A stretch of 64,000 nucleotides of DNA, from assembly GCF_003362805.1 (NCBI RefSeq), contig NZ_QNQT01000004.1, forward strand, positions 124,001 to 188,000, given 5' to 3'. The notes under the pieces were generated by a model. It was not told the origin of the DNA. It did no database searches and saw nothing but the letters and a program-made list of their open reading frames with translations. This stretch comes from Neobacillus piezotolerans (GTDB lineage: Bacteria; Bacillota; Bacilli; Bacillales; Cytobacillaceae). The position numbers and the translations under genes were made by a program. Below, one piece after another: positions 9,599-17,965 of the stretch (the stretch's first letter is position 1; each line of letters starts with the position of its first letter).

Positions 9599-10051
9599 TT
9601 GGCTCAGATGGATAGCGAGATTGCGCAGAAGTTGATTAATACATTTATGCAGTTCCGGAAGAGCGGCTGGCATGAGAAAAAGATTGCCGGTTTTAATCCG
9701 AGCGAGTTTAAAATAATGGCGGTAATTAAGCAAGGAACGAACGAAGGCGGCGGGGGAATGAAAGTGTCTGAAATTAGCCAAAGGCTGCATGTGACGCCGC
9801 CCACTGTGACGCAGCTTATCAACGTCCTTGAAAAAGATGGCCTGGTGGCGCGGGAGATTGACCCGAACGACCGGCGTTCCGTGAATGTTAGGCTGACGGA
9901 TAAAGGCGATGAGGTTACCGAGCAGGCCAGGAAGGCATTCAGGGAAACATTTTTGGGCCTGATTGATTATCTTGGCGAAGAAGACAGCGATAAACTGGCA
10001 GAACTGCTTTCCAAGGTGAATGAATATTACTTAAACATAAACCGCAAGTGA
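9599..10051 (+). CDS. MarR-family transcriptional regulator
   Basis: A 150-aa winged-helix regulator. The recognition helix region MKVSEISQRLHVTPPTVTQLINVLEKDGLV is followed by the MarR wing DPNDRRSVNVRLTDKG. The best start is TTG at 9599, with GAGGTGA five bases upstream; in-frame GTG 9590 and ATG 9593 lie inside that ribosome binding site. It is 16 bp upstream of two ABC exporter genes, a common arrangement in which the MarR protein represses the exporter until a drug or lipid-like ligand binds. The ligand is unknown. Confidence 0.9.
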   Translation: MAQMDSEIAQKLINTFMQFRKSGWHEKKIAGFNPSEFKIMAVIKQGTNEGGGGMKVSEISQRLHVTPPTVTQLINVLEKDGLVAREIDPNDRRSVNVRLTDKGDEVTEQARKAFRETFLGLIDYLGEEDSDKLAELLSKVNEYYLNINRK

Positions 10052-10067
10052 GAAAGAAGGAACGAAC

Positions 10068-11795
10068 ATGAAGAAACTAAGCAAGTTCTTAAAGCCATTC
10101 GCCCTTTCTGTGGGAATCGTCCTCATCTTGGTTTTCCTCCAATCCCTATCGGACCTTTATCTCCCAACGTTAATGGCGGATATTGTCGACAATGGGGTGG
10201 TTAAAGGAGATTCGGCTTATATTTGGAAAATCGGCGGATTCATGCTGCTTGTCGCGGCGGGGGGTATGATATGTTCGGTCGGGGCGAGTTATTTTTCGGC
10301 TAAAATTGCCTCTGGTTTCGGAAAGTTGCTCAGAAGCAGGGTGTTTTCACATGTGTCCGGGTTTTCCCTTAATGAATTTGACCAGATTGGCACGTCCTCG
10401 CTAATCACAAGGACGACAAATGATATTACCCAAGTACAGCAGGTGCTCGTCATGATGCTAAGAATGATGATTATGGCGCCGATGATGTGCATTGGGGGAA
10501 TCATTATGGCGGTTTCGAAGGATGCGAAATTGACTTTGGTCTTGGCCGTTTCTTTGCCAATCCTGGTTTTGGTAATTGCCATTCTTGCGAAAAAAGGGCT
10601 CCCATTGTTCAAGGCGATGCAGGCAAAGCTTGACAGCCTGAACCGTGTCCTCAGAGAGAACCTGACAGGGATCCGCGTCATCCGCTCTTTTAACAAGATT
10701 GAACACGAGAAAAAACGCTTCGACATGGCAAATATGGATTTGACTGAAACAGCCATAAAGGTAAATAAAATTATGGCCTTGCTTATGCCGTTAATGATGA
10801 TTTTCCTAAACCTGACAACAGTGGCGATCATTTGGTTCGGAAGCATCCGGATCAGCAACGGGCATATGCAGGTTGGTGATTTGATGGCGTTCATCCAGTA
10901 TGCGATGCAAATCATGTTTTCCTTGATTATGGTATCAATGATGTTTGTCATGATTCCGCGCGCTTCGGTTTCAGCGGGAAGGATTAACGAGGTGCTCGAG
11001 CTGACAGCTGATATCAGCGACCCTGCCAGTCCGAAAAAACCGGCGGAGGATAAAGGGAGTGTCGTGTTCAGGGACGTGACATTCTGTTATCCGGGGGCGG
11101 AGATCCCCGCTTTATCCAATATTAGTTTTACAATGAAGCCTGGGGAAACAACGGCCGTCATCGGCGGCACGGGGTCCGGGAAATCGACACTTGTCAATCT
11201 GATCCCAAGGTTCTACGACATTGACAGCGGCAGCATCCTTGTCGACGGGGTCGATAGTAGGGAAATGAAGCAGGAGGATTTGCGGGGGAAAATTGGGTTC
11301 GTACCCCAGCAGGCTGTTTTATTTTCCGGAACGGTGGCGGAAAATATCCGTTTTGGAAAAGAGGCCGCCTCTGAAGAGGAAATTCGCCATGCGGCTGAAA
11401 TTGCCCAGGCTAAGAATTTCATCGAAGAGATGCCTGAAGGATATGAATCCGTCATTTCCCAGGGCGGAACGAATGTTTCGGGTGGACAAAAGCAGAGGTT
11501 GTCGATTGCCCGGGCGCTTGTCAGGAAGCCGGAGATATACATTTTTGACGACAGCTTTTCCTCGCTTGATTTTAAAACCGACGCTAAGCTCCGCGCCGCA
11601 TTGAAGGATGAAACAGCGGAAGCCGCGGTGCTGATTGTCGCCCAGCGTGTCAGCACCATCATGGATGCCGATCAGATCATTGTCCTTGATGAGGGCACAA
11701 TCTCTGGAATCGGCACCCATAAAGAATTGATGAAAACAAATGAAGTATACCGGGAAATCGTCATGTCCCAGCTTTCCGAGGAGGAGATTGCCTGA
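10068..11795 (+). CDS. ABC exporter half-transporter, degenerate ATP-site subunit
   Basis: A 575-aa half-transporter with a six-helix export domain (to about residue 310) then an ATPase. The ATPase has Walker A GGTGSGKST and signature VSGGQKQRLSIARALV. Walker B is IYIFDDSFSSLD, with Asp where the catalytic Glu normally sits. This is the non-canonical half of heterodimeric multidrug exporters such as BmrCD or TM287/288. Its partner follows with a TGATG overlap, supporting a 1:1 complex. Substrates are probably hydrophobic drugs or lipids, inferred from family and the MarR neighbour. Confidence 0.92.
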   Translation: MKKLSKFLKPFALSVGIVLILVFLQSLSDLYLPTLMADIVDNGVVKGDSAYIWKIGGFMLLVAAGGMICSVGASYFSAKIASGFGKLLRSRVFSHVSGFSLNEFDQIGTSSLITRTTNDITQVQQVLVMMLRMMIMAPMMCIGGIIMAVSKDAKLTLVLAVSLPILVLVIAILAKKGLPLFKAMQAKLDSLNRVLRENLTGIRVIRSFNKIEHEKKRFDMANMDLTETAIKVNKIMALLMPLMMIFLNLTTVAIIWFGSIRISNGHMQVGDLMAFIQYAMQIMFSLIMVSMMFVMIPRASVSAGRINEVLELTADISDPASPKKPAEDKGSVVFRDVTFCYPGAEIPALSNISFTMKPGETTAVIGGTGSGKSTLVNLIPRFYDIDSGSILVDGVDSREMKQEDLRGKIGFVPQQAVLFSGTVAENIRFGKEAASEEEIRHAAEIAQAKNFIEEMPEGYESVISQGGTNVSGGQKQRLSIARALVRKPEIYIFDDSFSSLDFKTDAKLRAALKDETAEAAVLIVAQRVSTIMDADQIIVLDEGTISGIGTHKELMKTNEVYREIVMSQLSEEEIA

Positions 11796-13675
11796 TGAGC
11801 AAGGAAACTGAAACCAACAATAGCCACAGGCAGGGTCGGCGCGGAAGCGGATTTGGGCCGCCTGGAATGGGCATGCCCGTCCAAAAAGCCAAGGATTTCA
11901 AAGGAACATTGAAGAGGCTCGCTGGTTACCTGAAGCCATACAAGTTTCAGCTTTTGGCTGTATTGGCCACGGCGATCATTAGTACCATTTTTGCCATCGT
12001 CAGCCCGAAAATTATGGGTAAGGCAACAACCAGGCTTTTTGAGGGCCTGATGATGAAGATGCGGGGAGTCCCGGGTGCGGAAATCGATTTTGACTATATC
12101 GGGCATATTATCCTGATTCTTATCGGCCTTTACGTTTTAAGCGCAGCGTTCTCGTATTTAATGCAGTATATGATGGCGGGAGTCGCGCAAAAAACGGTTT
12201 ATAACCTAAGGAAGGAAGTCGAGGAGAAGCTTAATCGGCTACCGTTAAAATATTTCGACTCCAGGACCCATGGCGAAATCCTGAGCCGGGCGGTCAACGA
12301 TGTAGATAATATCAGCAATACGCTCCAGCAAAGCATGACCCAGCTGATCACTTCGGTCGTGACGATTATCGGCGTCATTATCATGATGCTGTCAATCAGC
12401 CCGCTCATGACACTGATTGTTATTGTGACCCTTCCGTTAAGTGTGGTCGCAATTGCGAATATTGCCAAGAAGTCGCAGAAGCATTTCATGGGACAGCAAA
12501 AGTCGCTGGGGACGCTAAATGGCCATGTTGAAGAGATGTATACAGGCCATAAAATCAGCAAGGTTTTCGGTTATGAACGGAAGTCGCTGGAAAAATTCGA
12601 GGAAATGAATGAAGAACTTTATCAATCAGCATGGAAAGCCCAGTTTATTTCCGGGTTGATAATGCCAATTATGATGTTCATCAACAATATCGGCTATGTC
12701 CTTGTTTCAGCGGTCGGAGGAATTCTGGTCATGAAAAAGGCGATTGAAATCGGCGATATCCAGGCGTTCATCCAGTATACCCGGCAGTTTTCCCAACCGG
12801 TTGCCCAAACGGCCCAAATCGCGAATATCATCCAATCCACAATCGCCAGTGCGGAACGGGTCTTCGAAATTCTTGATGAAACAGAGGAAGTTCCTGAAGC
12901 AGCATCGCCAAGGAGTATTTCCGATGTGGAGGGAGATGTCTCCTTCAATCACGTATCATTCGGTTATAAGGAGAATGAAATTTTAATAGAAGATATGAAT
13001 ATCCATGTGAGATCGGGCCAGAAGGTGGCAATTGTGGGACCCACCGGAGCGGGGAAAACGACGCTTATCAATCTGCTGATGCGTTTCTATGATGTGAATT
13101 CCGGAGAAATCCTTATTGATGGGGTTAACATTGCCAGCATGAAACGAAGCGATCTCCGGAGCCTGTTCGGAATGGTCCTGCAGGATACATGGCTGTTCAA
13201 TAGTACCATTCGTGAGAATATCGCCTACGGAAGGGAAAGGGCTTCGGAAACGGAAATTGTCGCAGCTGCGAAGGCAGCCAATGCAGACCATTTTATCCGG
13301 ACTCTTCCTGATGGATATGACACAATCCTGAATGAGGAAGCGTCGAATATTTCGCAGGGGCAAAAGCAGCTTCTGACTATCGCGCGGGCCGTTCTCGCGG
13401 ATCCGGCCATTCTTATCCTCGATGAGGCGACAAGCAGCGTCGATACCCGGACAGAGGTGCACATCCAGAAGGCGATGGACCGGCTGATGGAGGACCGTAC
13501 CAGCTTTGTCATCGCCCACAGGCTTTCTACAATCCGTGACGCCGACATGATTCTCGTCATGGACCACGGGAAGGTGATCGAGCAAGGGACACATGTGGAA
13601 CTGCTTGAAAAAGGCAGCTTCTATGCGGATCTATACAACAGCCAATTCACCGGCAAATCGAAAAATGTTGGCTGA
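11795..13675 (+). CDS. ABC exporter half-transporter, catalytic subunit
   Basis: A 626-aa partner of the preceding gene. A charged N-terminal extension of ~40 residues (Gly/Arg-rich, with GFGPPGMGMP) precedes six membrane helices. The ATPase has Walker A GPTGAGKTT, an atypical signature ISQGQKQLLTIARA, and Walker B ILILDEATSSVD with the catalytic Glu intact. Such extension and signature are usual in the catalytic half of heterodimeric exporters of the YfiC/BmrD type. It ends the operon; a terminator follows at 13748. Confidence 0.92.
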   Translation: MSKETETNNSHRQGRRGSGFGPPGMGMPVQKAKDFKGTLKRLAGYLKPYKFQLLAVLATAIISTIFAIVSPKIMGKATTRLFEGLMMKMRGVPGAEIDFDYIGHIILILIGLYVLSAAFSYLMQYMMAGVAQKTVYNLRKEVEEKLNRLPLKYFDSRTHGEILSRAVNDVDNISNTLQQSMTQLITSVVTIIGVIIMMLSISPLMTLIVIVTLPLSVVAIANIAKKSQKHFMGQQKSLGTLNGHVEEMYTGHKISKVFGYERKSLEKFEEMNEELYQSAWKAQFISGLIMPIMMFINNIGYVLVSAVGGILVMKKAIEIGDIQAFIQYTRQFSQPVAQTAQIANIIQSTIASAERVFEILDETEEVPEAASPRSISDVEGDVSFNHVSFGYKENEILIEDMNIHVRSGQKVAIVGPTGAGKTTLINLLMRFYDVNSGEILIDGVNIASMKRSDLRSLFGMVLQDTWLFNSTIRENIAYGRERASETEIVAAAKAANADHFIRTLPDGYDTILNEEASNISQGQKQLLTIARAVLADPAILILDEATSSVDTRTEVHIQKAMDRLMEDRTSFVIAHRLSTIRDADMILVMDHGKVIEQGTHVELLEKGSFYADLYNSQFTGKSKNVG

Positions 13676-13747
13676 TTTTATCAGGCAATCTATAAAAACT
13701 TAAATCGGTTACTGGATTATTACTAGTAGTGACTCACTTACTAAAAT

Positions 13748-13780
13748 GGCAGCTGCCTCAACCCGGGCAGCTGCTTTTTC
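13748..13780 (+). terminator. Terminator of the marR-ABC exporter operon
   Basis: 9-bp stem GCAGCTGCC / GGCAGCTGC with an 8-nt loop and T-rich tail. Confidence 0.85.
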
Positions 13781-13792
13781 TATTTTTTGAGT

Positions 13793-13856
13793 AATGCGAA
13801 CAGTGCCTGTCACTCCCCGAATTTTCTTGTTTCACAGTGTTCCATGGAAGCCAATT
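13793..13856. repeat. REP-like intergenic repeat, copy 2
   Basis: The first 43 bases are identical to those of the copy at 9234; similarity then continues through TGTTCCA to ATTTTTG near 13856. Same orientation as copy 1. It lies between the exporter terminator and the amino acid transporter promoter, in the 337-bp gap 13676-14012. Confidence 0.7.
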
Positions 13857-13905
13857 TTTGATTTAACCTATATAGTTGGGAATTTTTTGAACTTATTTTG
13901 GGCTA

Positions 13906-13934
13906 TTGTCTCGTAAATATTTTAATGTTATAAT
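13906..13934 (+). promoter_or_regulatory. Sigma-A promoter of the amino acid ABC transporter
   Basis: TTGTCT (13906-13911), 17-bp spacer, TATAAT (13929-13934), 78 bp before the binding-protein start. Confidence 0.7.
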
Positions 13935-14012
13935 CTGATAGTGTGATAATATGGTAACGCACTAAAGTGTTTTAAACTAAAATAAATTTTAACAAAAAGG
14001 ATGGTCTACATT

Positions 14013-14795
14013 ATGAAACGTCTAGCGATGATTGCATTCCTAGTCTCAGCGTTGTTTATGGTTCTAACAGGATGTTCGGGCAATTCTTCCTCTGGTAAAG
14101 GCAAGGGAGATACGCTCGTGATCGGAATTGATGATAAATTCGCGCCGATGGGCTTCCGTGATGAAAACAATGAGCTTGTTGGTTTTGATATTGATTATGC
14201 GAAAGCGGCCGCGGAGGAAATGGGCATGAAAGTGAAATTCCAGCCAATCGACTGGAAAACCAAGGAGTCAGAGTTAAGCAGCGGACGGATTGACTTGATA
14301 TGGAACGGATACACTATTACGGATGATCGAAAGAAGAAAGTCCTATTCACAAAACCTTATCTTGAAAACGCGCAGGTAGTCGTCACACTTGCCGATTCGA
14401 ACATCAAAAAACTCGCCGACCTGGAAGGCAAAGTCGTCGGGCTGCAGTCTCTGTCTTCGGCAGCTGATGCGCTTGATGCCAACCCGGTTAAATCAAAGAT
14501 TAAAGAAGTAACCGAGTTCGCTGACAACGTCATGGCGCTAGGAGATTTGAAGAGCGGCAGGCTTGACGCAGTCGTCATCGATGAAGTCGTCATCGACTAT
14601 TACGCAGCGAAACAGGAAAACACATTCAAGATCCTCGATGAAAGCCTTGCACCGGAACAATACGGAATCGGCGTGAAAAAGGGGAATGAAGAGCTTCTCG
14701 AAAAGCTGCAGAAAGCCCTGGATAAAATGAACGAAGACGGCACCGCCGCCGAAGTTTCGAAAAAATGGTTTGGGGAAGATAAGGTATTAAAATAA
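14013..14795 (+). CDS. Polar amino acid ABC transporter substrate-binding lipoprotein
   Basis: A 260-aa family 3 solute-binding protein. The signal sequence ends in lipobox LTGC, so the mature protein is a membrane-anchored lipoprotein. Family blocks are APMGFRDENNELVGFDIDYA, GRIDLIWNGYTITDDRKK and GRLDAVVIDEVVIDYY. ATG at 14013 follows AAAAAGGATGG. It heads an operon with permease and ATPase. Substrate is probably cystine, glutamine, histidine or arginine; I cannot choose from sequence alone. Confidence 0.92.
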   Translation: MKRLAMIAFLVSALFMVLTGCSGNSSSGKGKGDTLVIGIDDKFAPMGFRDENNELVGFDIDYAKAAAEEMGMKVKFQPIDWKTKESELSSGRIDLIWNGYTITDDRKKKVLFTKPYLENAQVVVTLADSNIKKLADLEGKVVGLQSLSSAADALDANPVKSKIKEVTEFADNVMALGDLKSGRLDAVVIDEVVIDYYAAKQENTFKILDESLAPEQYGIGVKKGNEELLEKLQKALDKMNEDGTAAEVSKKWFGEDKVLK

Positions 14796-14808
14796 AGCTG
14801 AATTAAGG

Positions 14809-14847
14809 ACAAAACAGGATTTCCGCTGGAAACCCTGTTTTGTTTTC
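14809..14847 (+). terminator. Intra-operon terminator/attenuator
   Basis: 10-bp stem ACAAAACAGG / CCTGTTTTGT with T-rich tail between binding protein and permease. Such partial terminators keep binding-protein levels above permease levels; that role is inferred. Confidence 0.75.
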
Positions 14848-14872
14848 GCTTAGTTAACCCGGAGGAATTCGT

Positions 14873-15532
14873 ATGACTCTCGATTATATTATTTCAATCA
14901 GCGGGCCGATGCTTGAAGGCGCGAAAATGACAATCCTGCTGTTTTTCATTGCGATCATCGCATCCATCCCGCTCGGATTTTTGCTGACGCTGGCTGTGAA
15001 AAGCAGCTTCAAGCCATTATCCTGGCTTGCCCAGGCGTATATTTACATCATGCGCGGCACGCCGCTTTTGCTCCAGCTCTTGTTCATCTGCTTTGGGCTG
15101 CCGATGATTCCTGTAATCGGCGAGTATTTGGTACTTGACCGGTTCGTTGCGGCATCGCTCGGATTTGTGCTGAACTATGCTGCGTATTTTGCAGAAATTT
15201 TTCGCGGCGGCCTTCTCGCCATCGACAGGGGGCAGTATGAAGCCGCCCAGGTGCTTGGCCTGAACAAATGGCAGACAACCGCAAAGGTCATCCTCCCGCA
15301 AATGTTCAGGATTGCCCTTCCGGCGGTTGCGAACGAGTCTATAACACTTGTGAAAGATACCGCCCTGCTGTACGCAGTCGCTGTACCGGAGCTGCTCCAT
15401 TTTGCCCAGACCGCTGTTAACAGAGATTTTACCATCGTTCCATTCTTTGTCGCAGGGGTCATCTATCTTGCAATGACCCTTCTGTTGACGGCATTTTTTA
15501 AATGGGTGGAACGGAACTTTAAATTTGATTAG
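14873..15532 (+). CDS. Polar amino acid ABC transporter permease
   Basis: A 219-aa HisM/GlnP-type permease with about five helices, the family segment YIYIMRGTPLLLQLLF and the EAA loop EAAQVLGLNKWQTTAKVILPQ. ATG follows a strong CCGGAGGAATT. Only one permease gene is present, so it probably acts as a homodimer. Confidence 0.93.
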   Translation: MTLDYIISISGPMLEGAKMTILLFFIAIIASIPLGFLLTLAVKSSFKPLSWLAQAYIYIMRGTPLLLQLLFICFGLPMIPVIGEYLVLDRFVAASLGFVLNYAAYFAEIFRGGLLAIDRGQYEAAQVLGLNKWQTTAKVILPQMFRIALPAVANESITLVKDTALLYAVAVPELLHFAQTAVNRDFTIVPFFVAGVIYLAMTLLLTAFFKWVERNFKFD

Positions 15533-15547
15533 AAAGGGGCGGGGAAA

Positions 15548-16294
15548 ATGGCTATTATTGAAGTAAGCAATCTCAAGAAATCTTTCGGTGCTGCCGAAGT
15601 GCTGAAGGATATTTCTTTTAACGTAAATAAAAATGAAGTAATCGCGATTATCGGGCCTTCCGGTTCAGGAAAAAGCACGATGCTCCGCAGCCTCGTCCAG
15701 CTGGAAAAAATCGACGGGGGCAGCATAGCTGTTGATGGCGATTACCTTGTAAAGGACGGCGTCTATCCATCGCAGCAGGAAACTAAGCGCATTACTTCCA
15801 GGATGGGAATGGTTTTTCAGCATTTTAACCTGTTTCCTCACCTTACCGTGAAAGAGAACCTTGAACTTGCCCCAAAAATAGTGAAGAAGGAAGCCTCCGA
15901 AGGATTGAAAAACAGGACCGAAGAGCTTCTTGGGAAAATTGGCCTCGCTGGCCATGTAAATTCCTATCCGGCCAAGCTTTCGGGCGGCCAGAAGCAGAGG
16001 GTTGCCATTGCCCGGGCCCTCATGATGGATCCGGCTATCCTCCTTTTTGATGAGCCGACTTCCGCGCTTGACCCGGAATTGACCGGCGAAGTGCTCCAGG
16101 TGATGAAGAAACTTGCCGAAGAGCATATGACCATGCTTGTCGTGACGCACGAAATGGGATTTGCCCGCGAGGTCGCGGACCGGGTTATCTTTATGGACAA
16201 TGGGGAAATCATCGAATCAGGCCCGCCATCCGAAATTTTCGCAAACCCGCGCAATGAACGTACGAAAGCCTTTTTGACGCGCAGCTTTAAGTAA
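15548..16294 (+). CDS. Polar amino acid ABC transporter ATP-binding protein
   Basis: A 248-aa ATPase with Walker [11 protein letters not shown]-loop [12 protein letters not shown], signature [19 protein letters not shown], Walker [15 protein letters not shown] and switch [15 protein letters not shown]. These are typical of GlnQ/HisP/TcyC subunits. It sits 15 bp after the permease behind AGAAAGGGGC. Confidence 0.94.
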   Translation: MAIIEVSNLKKSFGAAEVLKDISFNVNKNEVIAIIGPSGSGKSTMLRSLVQLEKIDGGSIAVDGDYLVKDGVYPSQQETKRITSRMGMVFQHFNLFPHLTVKENLELAPKIVKKEASEGLKNRTEELLGKIGLAGHVNSYPAKLSGGQKQRVAIARALMMDPAILLFDEPTSALDPELTGEVLQVMKKLAEEHMTMLVVTHEMGFAREVADRVIFMDNGEIIESGPPSEIFANPRNERTKAFLTRSFK

Positions 16295-16306
16295 GTGAAG
16301 GAAGAG

Positions 16307-16924
16307 ATGCAAGTGGATGTGGAACGCTACAAAGATGCCTTACTGAATATAAAAACCGCCGGCGGCCAAAAAGGGTTCTTAAAGTCGATTCATTATCATC
16401 CCTATGAACCGACGCCGTATGAGGCGCTCGATTCCCTCTTTGCCGAATACGAACTTGAAAGCCGGGACAGGCTTGTCGACTTTGGCTGCGGCAAGGGAAG
16501 GTTGGCGTTCTATGCCAATTACCTATTCAACGCGTATGTTACAGGCGTGGAGATGAATGAGGTTTTTTACCACGAAGCAATCGAGAATAGGAATGGCTAT
16601 TTGGCCAAAATGAAAAAACGCGCCGACAAGGTCCATTTCCTTTGCTGCCTTGCCGAGGACTATCCAATCGAGCCGGAGGACAATAAGTTTTATTTCTTCA
16701 ATCCTTTTACCCAATCAATTTTTATAAAAGTGGTGAATCGAATCCTCGAGTCCGCCGAGAAAAGTCCTCGCGACATTGACTTGATTCTCTACTATCCGTC
16801 CGGCGATTATGTCCAGTTCCTTGAATACCAGACAAGCTTCGAACTAGTAAAAGAGGTCATTTTGCCGGGTTTATACGAGAAAAACGCAAATGAGCGGTTC
16901 CTTGTGTACCGGAAGGATGTTTAA
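16307..16924 (+). CDS. SAM-dependent methyltransferase-like protein
   Basis: About 205 aa with a class I methyltransferase motif I, RLVDFGCGKGRLAFY, followed by an acidic motif II-like residue in VTGVEMN. Later strands DLILYYPSG fit the same fold. It starts within a few bases of the ABC ATPase stop and is probably co-transcribed. Start is uncertain: GTG 16295, ATG 16307 and GTG 16313 are all in frame near AAGGAAGAG. The substrate is unknown, and there is no clear functional link to the transporter. Confidence 0.75.
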   Translation: MQVDVERYKDALLNIKTAGGQKGFLKSIHYHPYEPTPYEALDSLFAEYELESRDRLVDFGCGKGRLAFYANYLFNAYVTGVEMNEVFYHEAIENRNGYLAKMKKRADKVHFLCCLAEDYPIEPEDNKFYFFNPFTQSIFIKVVNRILESAEKSPRDIDLILYYPSGDYVQFLEYQTSFELVKEVILPGLYEKNANERFLVYRKDV

Positions 16925-16927
16925 ATG

Positions 16928-16956
16928 GGCATGCCGTATTTATGGCATGCCTTTTT
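16928..16956 (+). terminator. Terminator after methyltransferase gene
   Basis: GGCATGCC repeated as a self-complementary 8-mer with an 8-nt loop, then TTTTT. Confidence 0.85.
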
Positions 16957-17065
16957 CAGTGTGATTAAGCGGGTTTGGCCATTTATCCTGGGATTTAGGT
17001 ATATATTTACACTTCTTGCGCAAAATATTTCTTGCCACTGAGTACTGAAAAGGGATTTTAGCCGT

Positions 17066-17145
17066 ATTCTAGTCATTTTTTCAATGATTCTAGTCATTAA
17101 TGAAGAGATTCTAGTCACTTTTTCACCGATTCTAGTTTATCTGGA
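17066..17145. repeat. Four-copy 21-nt-spaced ATTCTAGTCA repeat
   Basis: ATTCTAG begins at 17066, 17087, 17108 and 17129, exactly 21 bases apart. Units 1-3 continue with TCA and then diverge in the last 11 bases, partly TTTTTCA. The fourth is ATTCTAGTTTATC. This is the main content of the 393-bp gap 16925-17317. No coding potential is seen. Confidence 0.75.
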
Positions 17146-17259
17146 TATTCAGATAACTAAGCCGCCTTTTTTATCATAAAAGGGTGCCTCTTTTTATTAC
17201 TTTTTGATTGGCCTGCTACCACCAACACCATCTTGTTAAAATGTTCACAAACTTGATTC

Positions 17260-17287
17260 TTGCCCTCCCGAAACGGTACGGTATACT
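17260..17287 (+). promoter_or_regulatory. Probable sigma-A promoter of the UGA-containing gene
   Basis: TTGCCC (17260-17265), 16-bp spacer, TATACT (17282-17287), 30 bp before the ATG at 17318. A live promoter argues against a long-dead pseudogene. Confidence 0.5.
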
Positions 17288-17317
17288 TAATACAAATAGG
17301 TTGAAAGGGGTTCATAC

Positions 17318-17818
17318 ATGCATAAGCGGAGTTTTTTGCGGACCGTTTTATTCCTGGCGGCTTTTGCGCTCGTTATGGCGGGCTGTTCCGGGAAAAAGGT
17401 CCTCCTCGATGAGCAGGGCAAGGAAGTATCGCTGGAAAACAAGGACAAGCCATCCCTGGTCTTTTTCTTTACCGGCAATACCTGAGACTACTGCAAATCG
17501 CAGCTGGTCGAGCTGCAGAACAATAAAGATTTATTTGCTGATTTCCCAGGGGATGTCTACGCGCTAAGCGCCGCTTCTCCGGAGGATCATAAGGAAATGA
17601 AGAAAGAGCTGGGCCTTGACTATACCCTTCTTTCCGATAAATATTTGACGTTAATTGACAAGGCAAAAATGAAAGATTCAAGCGGTCCGAAGTCGGTGAG
17701 GGGCTTTGCGATCCTCGACAAGAATGGAAAGGTCCTTGAATCCCAGCAGCTGGACCCATTTGGGGAGCAGGTCGGGGACATCATTCCGTATGCTGCACAA
17801 AAGGTCGGCGCTCAATAA
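17318..17818 (+). CDS. Thioredoxin-like lipoprotein with in-frame UGA at the CxxC site: candidate selenoprotein, otherwise a nonsense pseudogene
   Basis: ATG at 17318 follows AAAGGGG and opens a 166-codon frame interrupted only by TGA at 17483-17485 (codon 56). Before it is a lipoprotein signal (lipobox MAGC) and LVFFFTGNT; after it is DYCKSQLVEL and 107 further clean codons to TAA. Aligned to TlpA/ResA-type folds (FWATWCxxCKxE), the TGA falls exactly on the first Cys, giving UxxC with the second Cys at codon 59. A hairpin with loop GGTCG lies 20 nt downstream of the TGA. Promoter, ribosome binding site and terminator are intact. If UGA is read as selenocysteine, this is an extracytoplasmic thiol redox protein. 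If not, it is a single-base nonsense mutant of a Cys codon. No sel genes are in the window. Confidence 0.7.
17500..17516 (+). promoter_or_regulatory. Candidate bacterial SECIS hairpin
   Basis: GCAGCT / AGCTGC forms a 6-bp stem with a 5-nt apical loop GGTCG. The loop begins 20 nt after the in-frame TGA and starts with two G. Both features suit bacterial SECIS elements, and the E. coli fdhF SECIS also carries GGUC in its apical loop. An alternative pairing CTGCA (17491-17495) / TGCAG (17514-17518) competes with it. A 6-bp hairpin can occur by chance. Confidence 0.5.
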
Positions 17819-17828
17819 GACATCTTTC

Positions 17829-17865
17829 AACTGCCTGTTCCATTAGGAGCGGGCGGTTTTTTTTT
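17829..17865 (+). terminator. Terminator after the thioredoxin-like gene
   Basis: Nine-pair stem AACTGCCTG / CGGGCGGTT (two G-T pairs) followed by a long T run. Confidence 0.85.
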
Positions 17866-17965
17866 TATAGGAATTAAAAACCACATTGAGGTATTTATGG
17901 AAATTTGTTATTTTAAAAGTATAAGAAAAGTGCCATAGTGAAAAAGCAGGCATTAAGGGGAAAAT

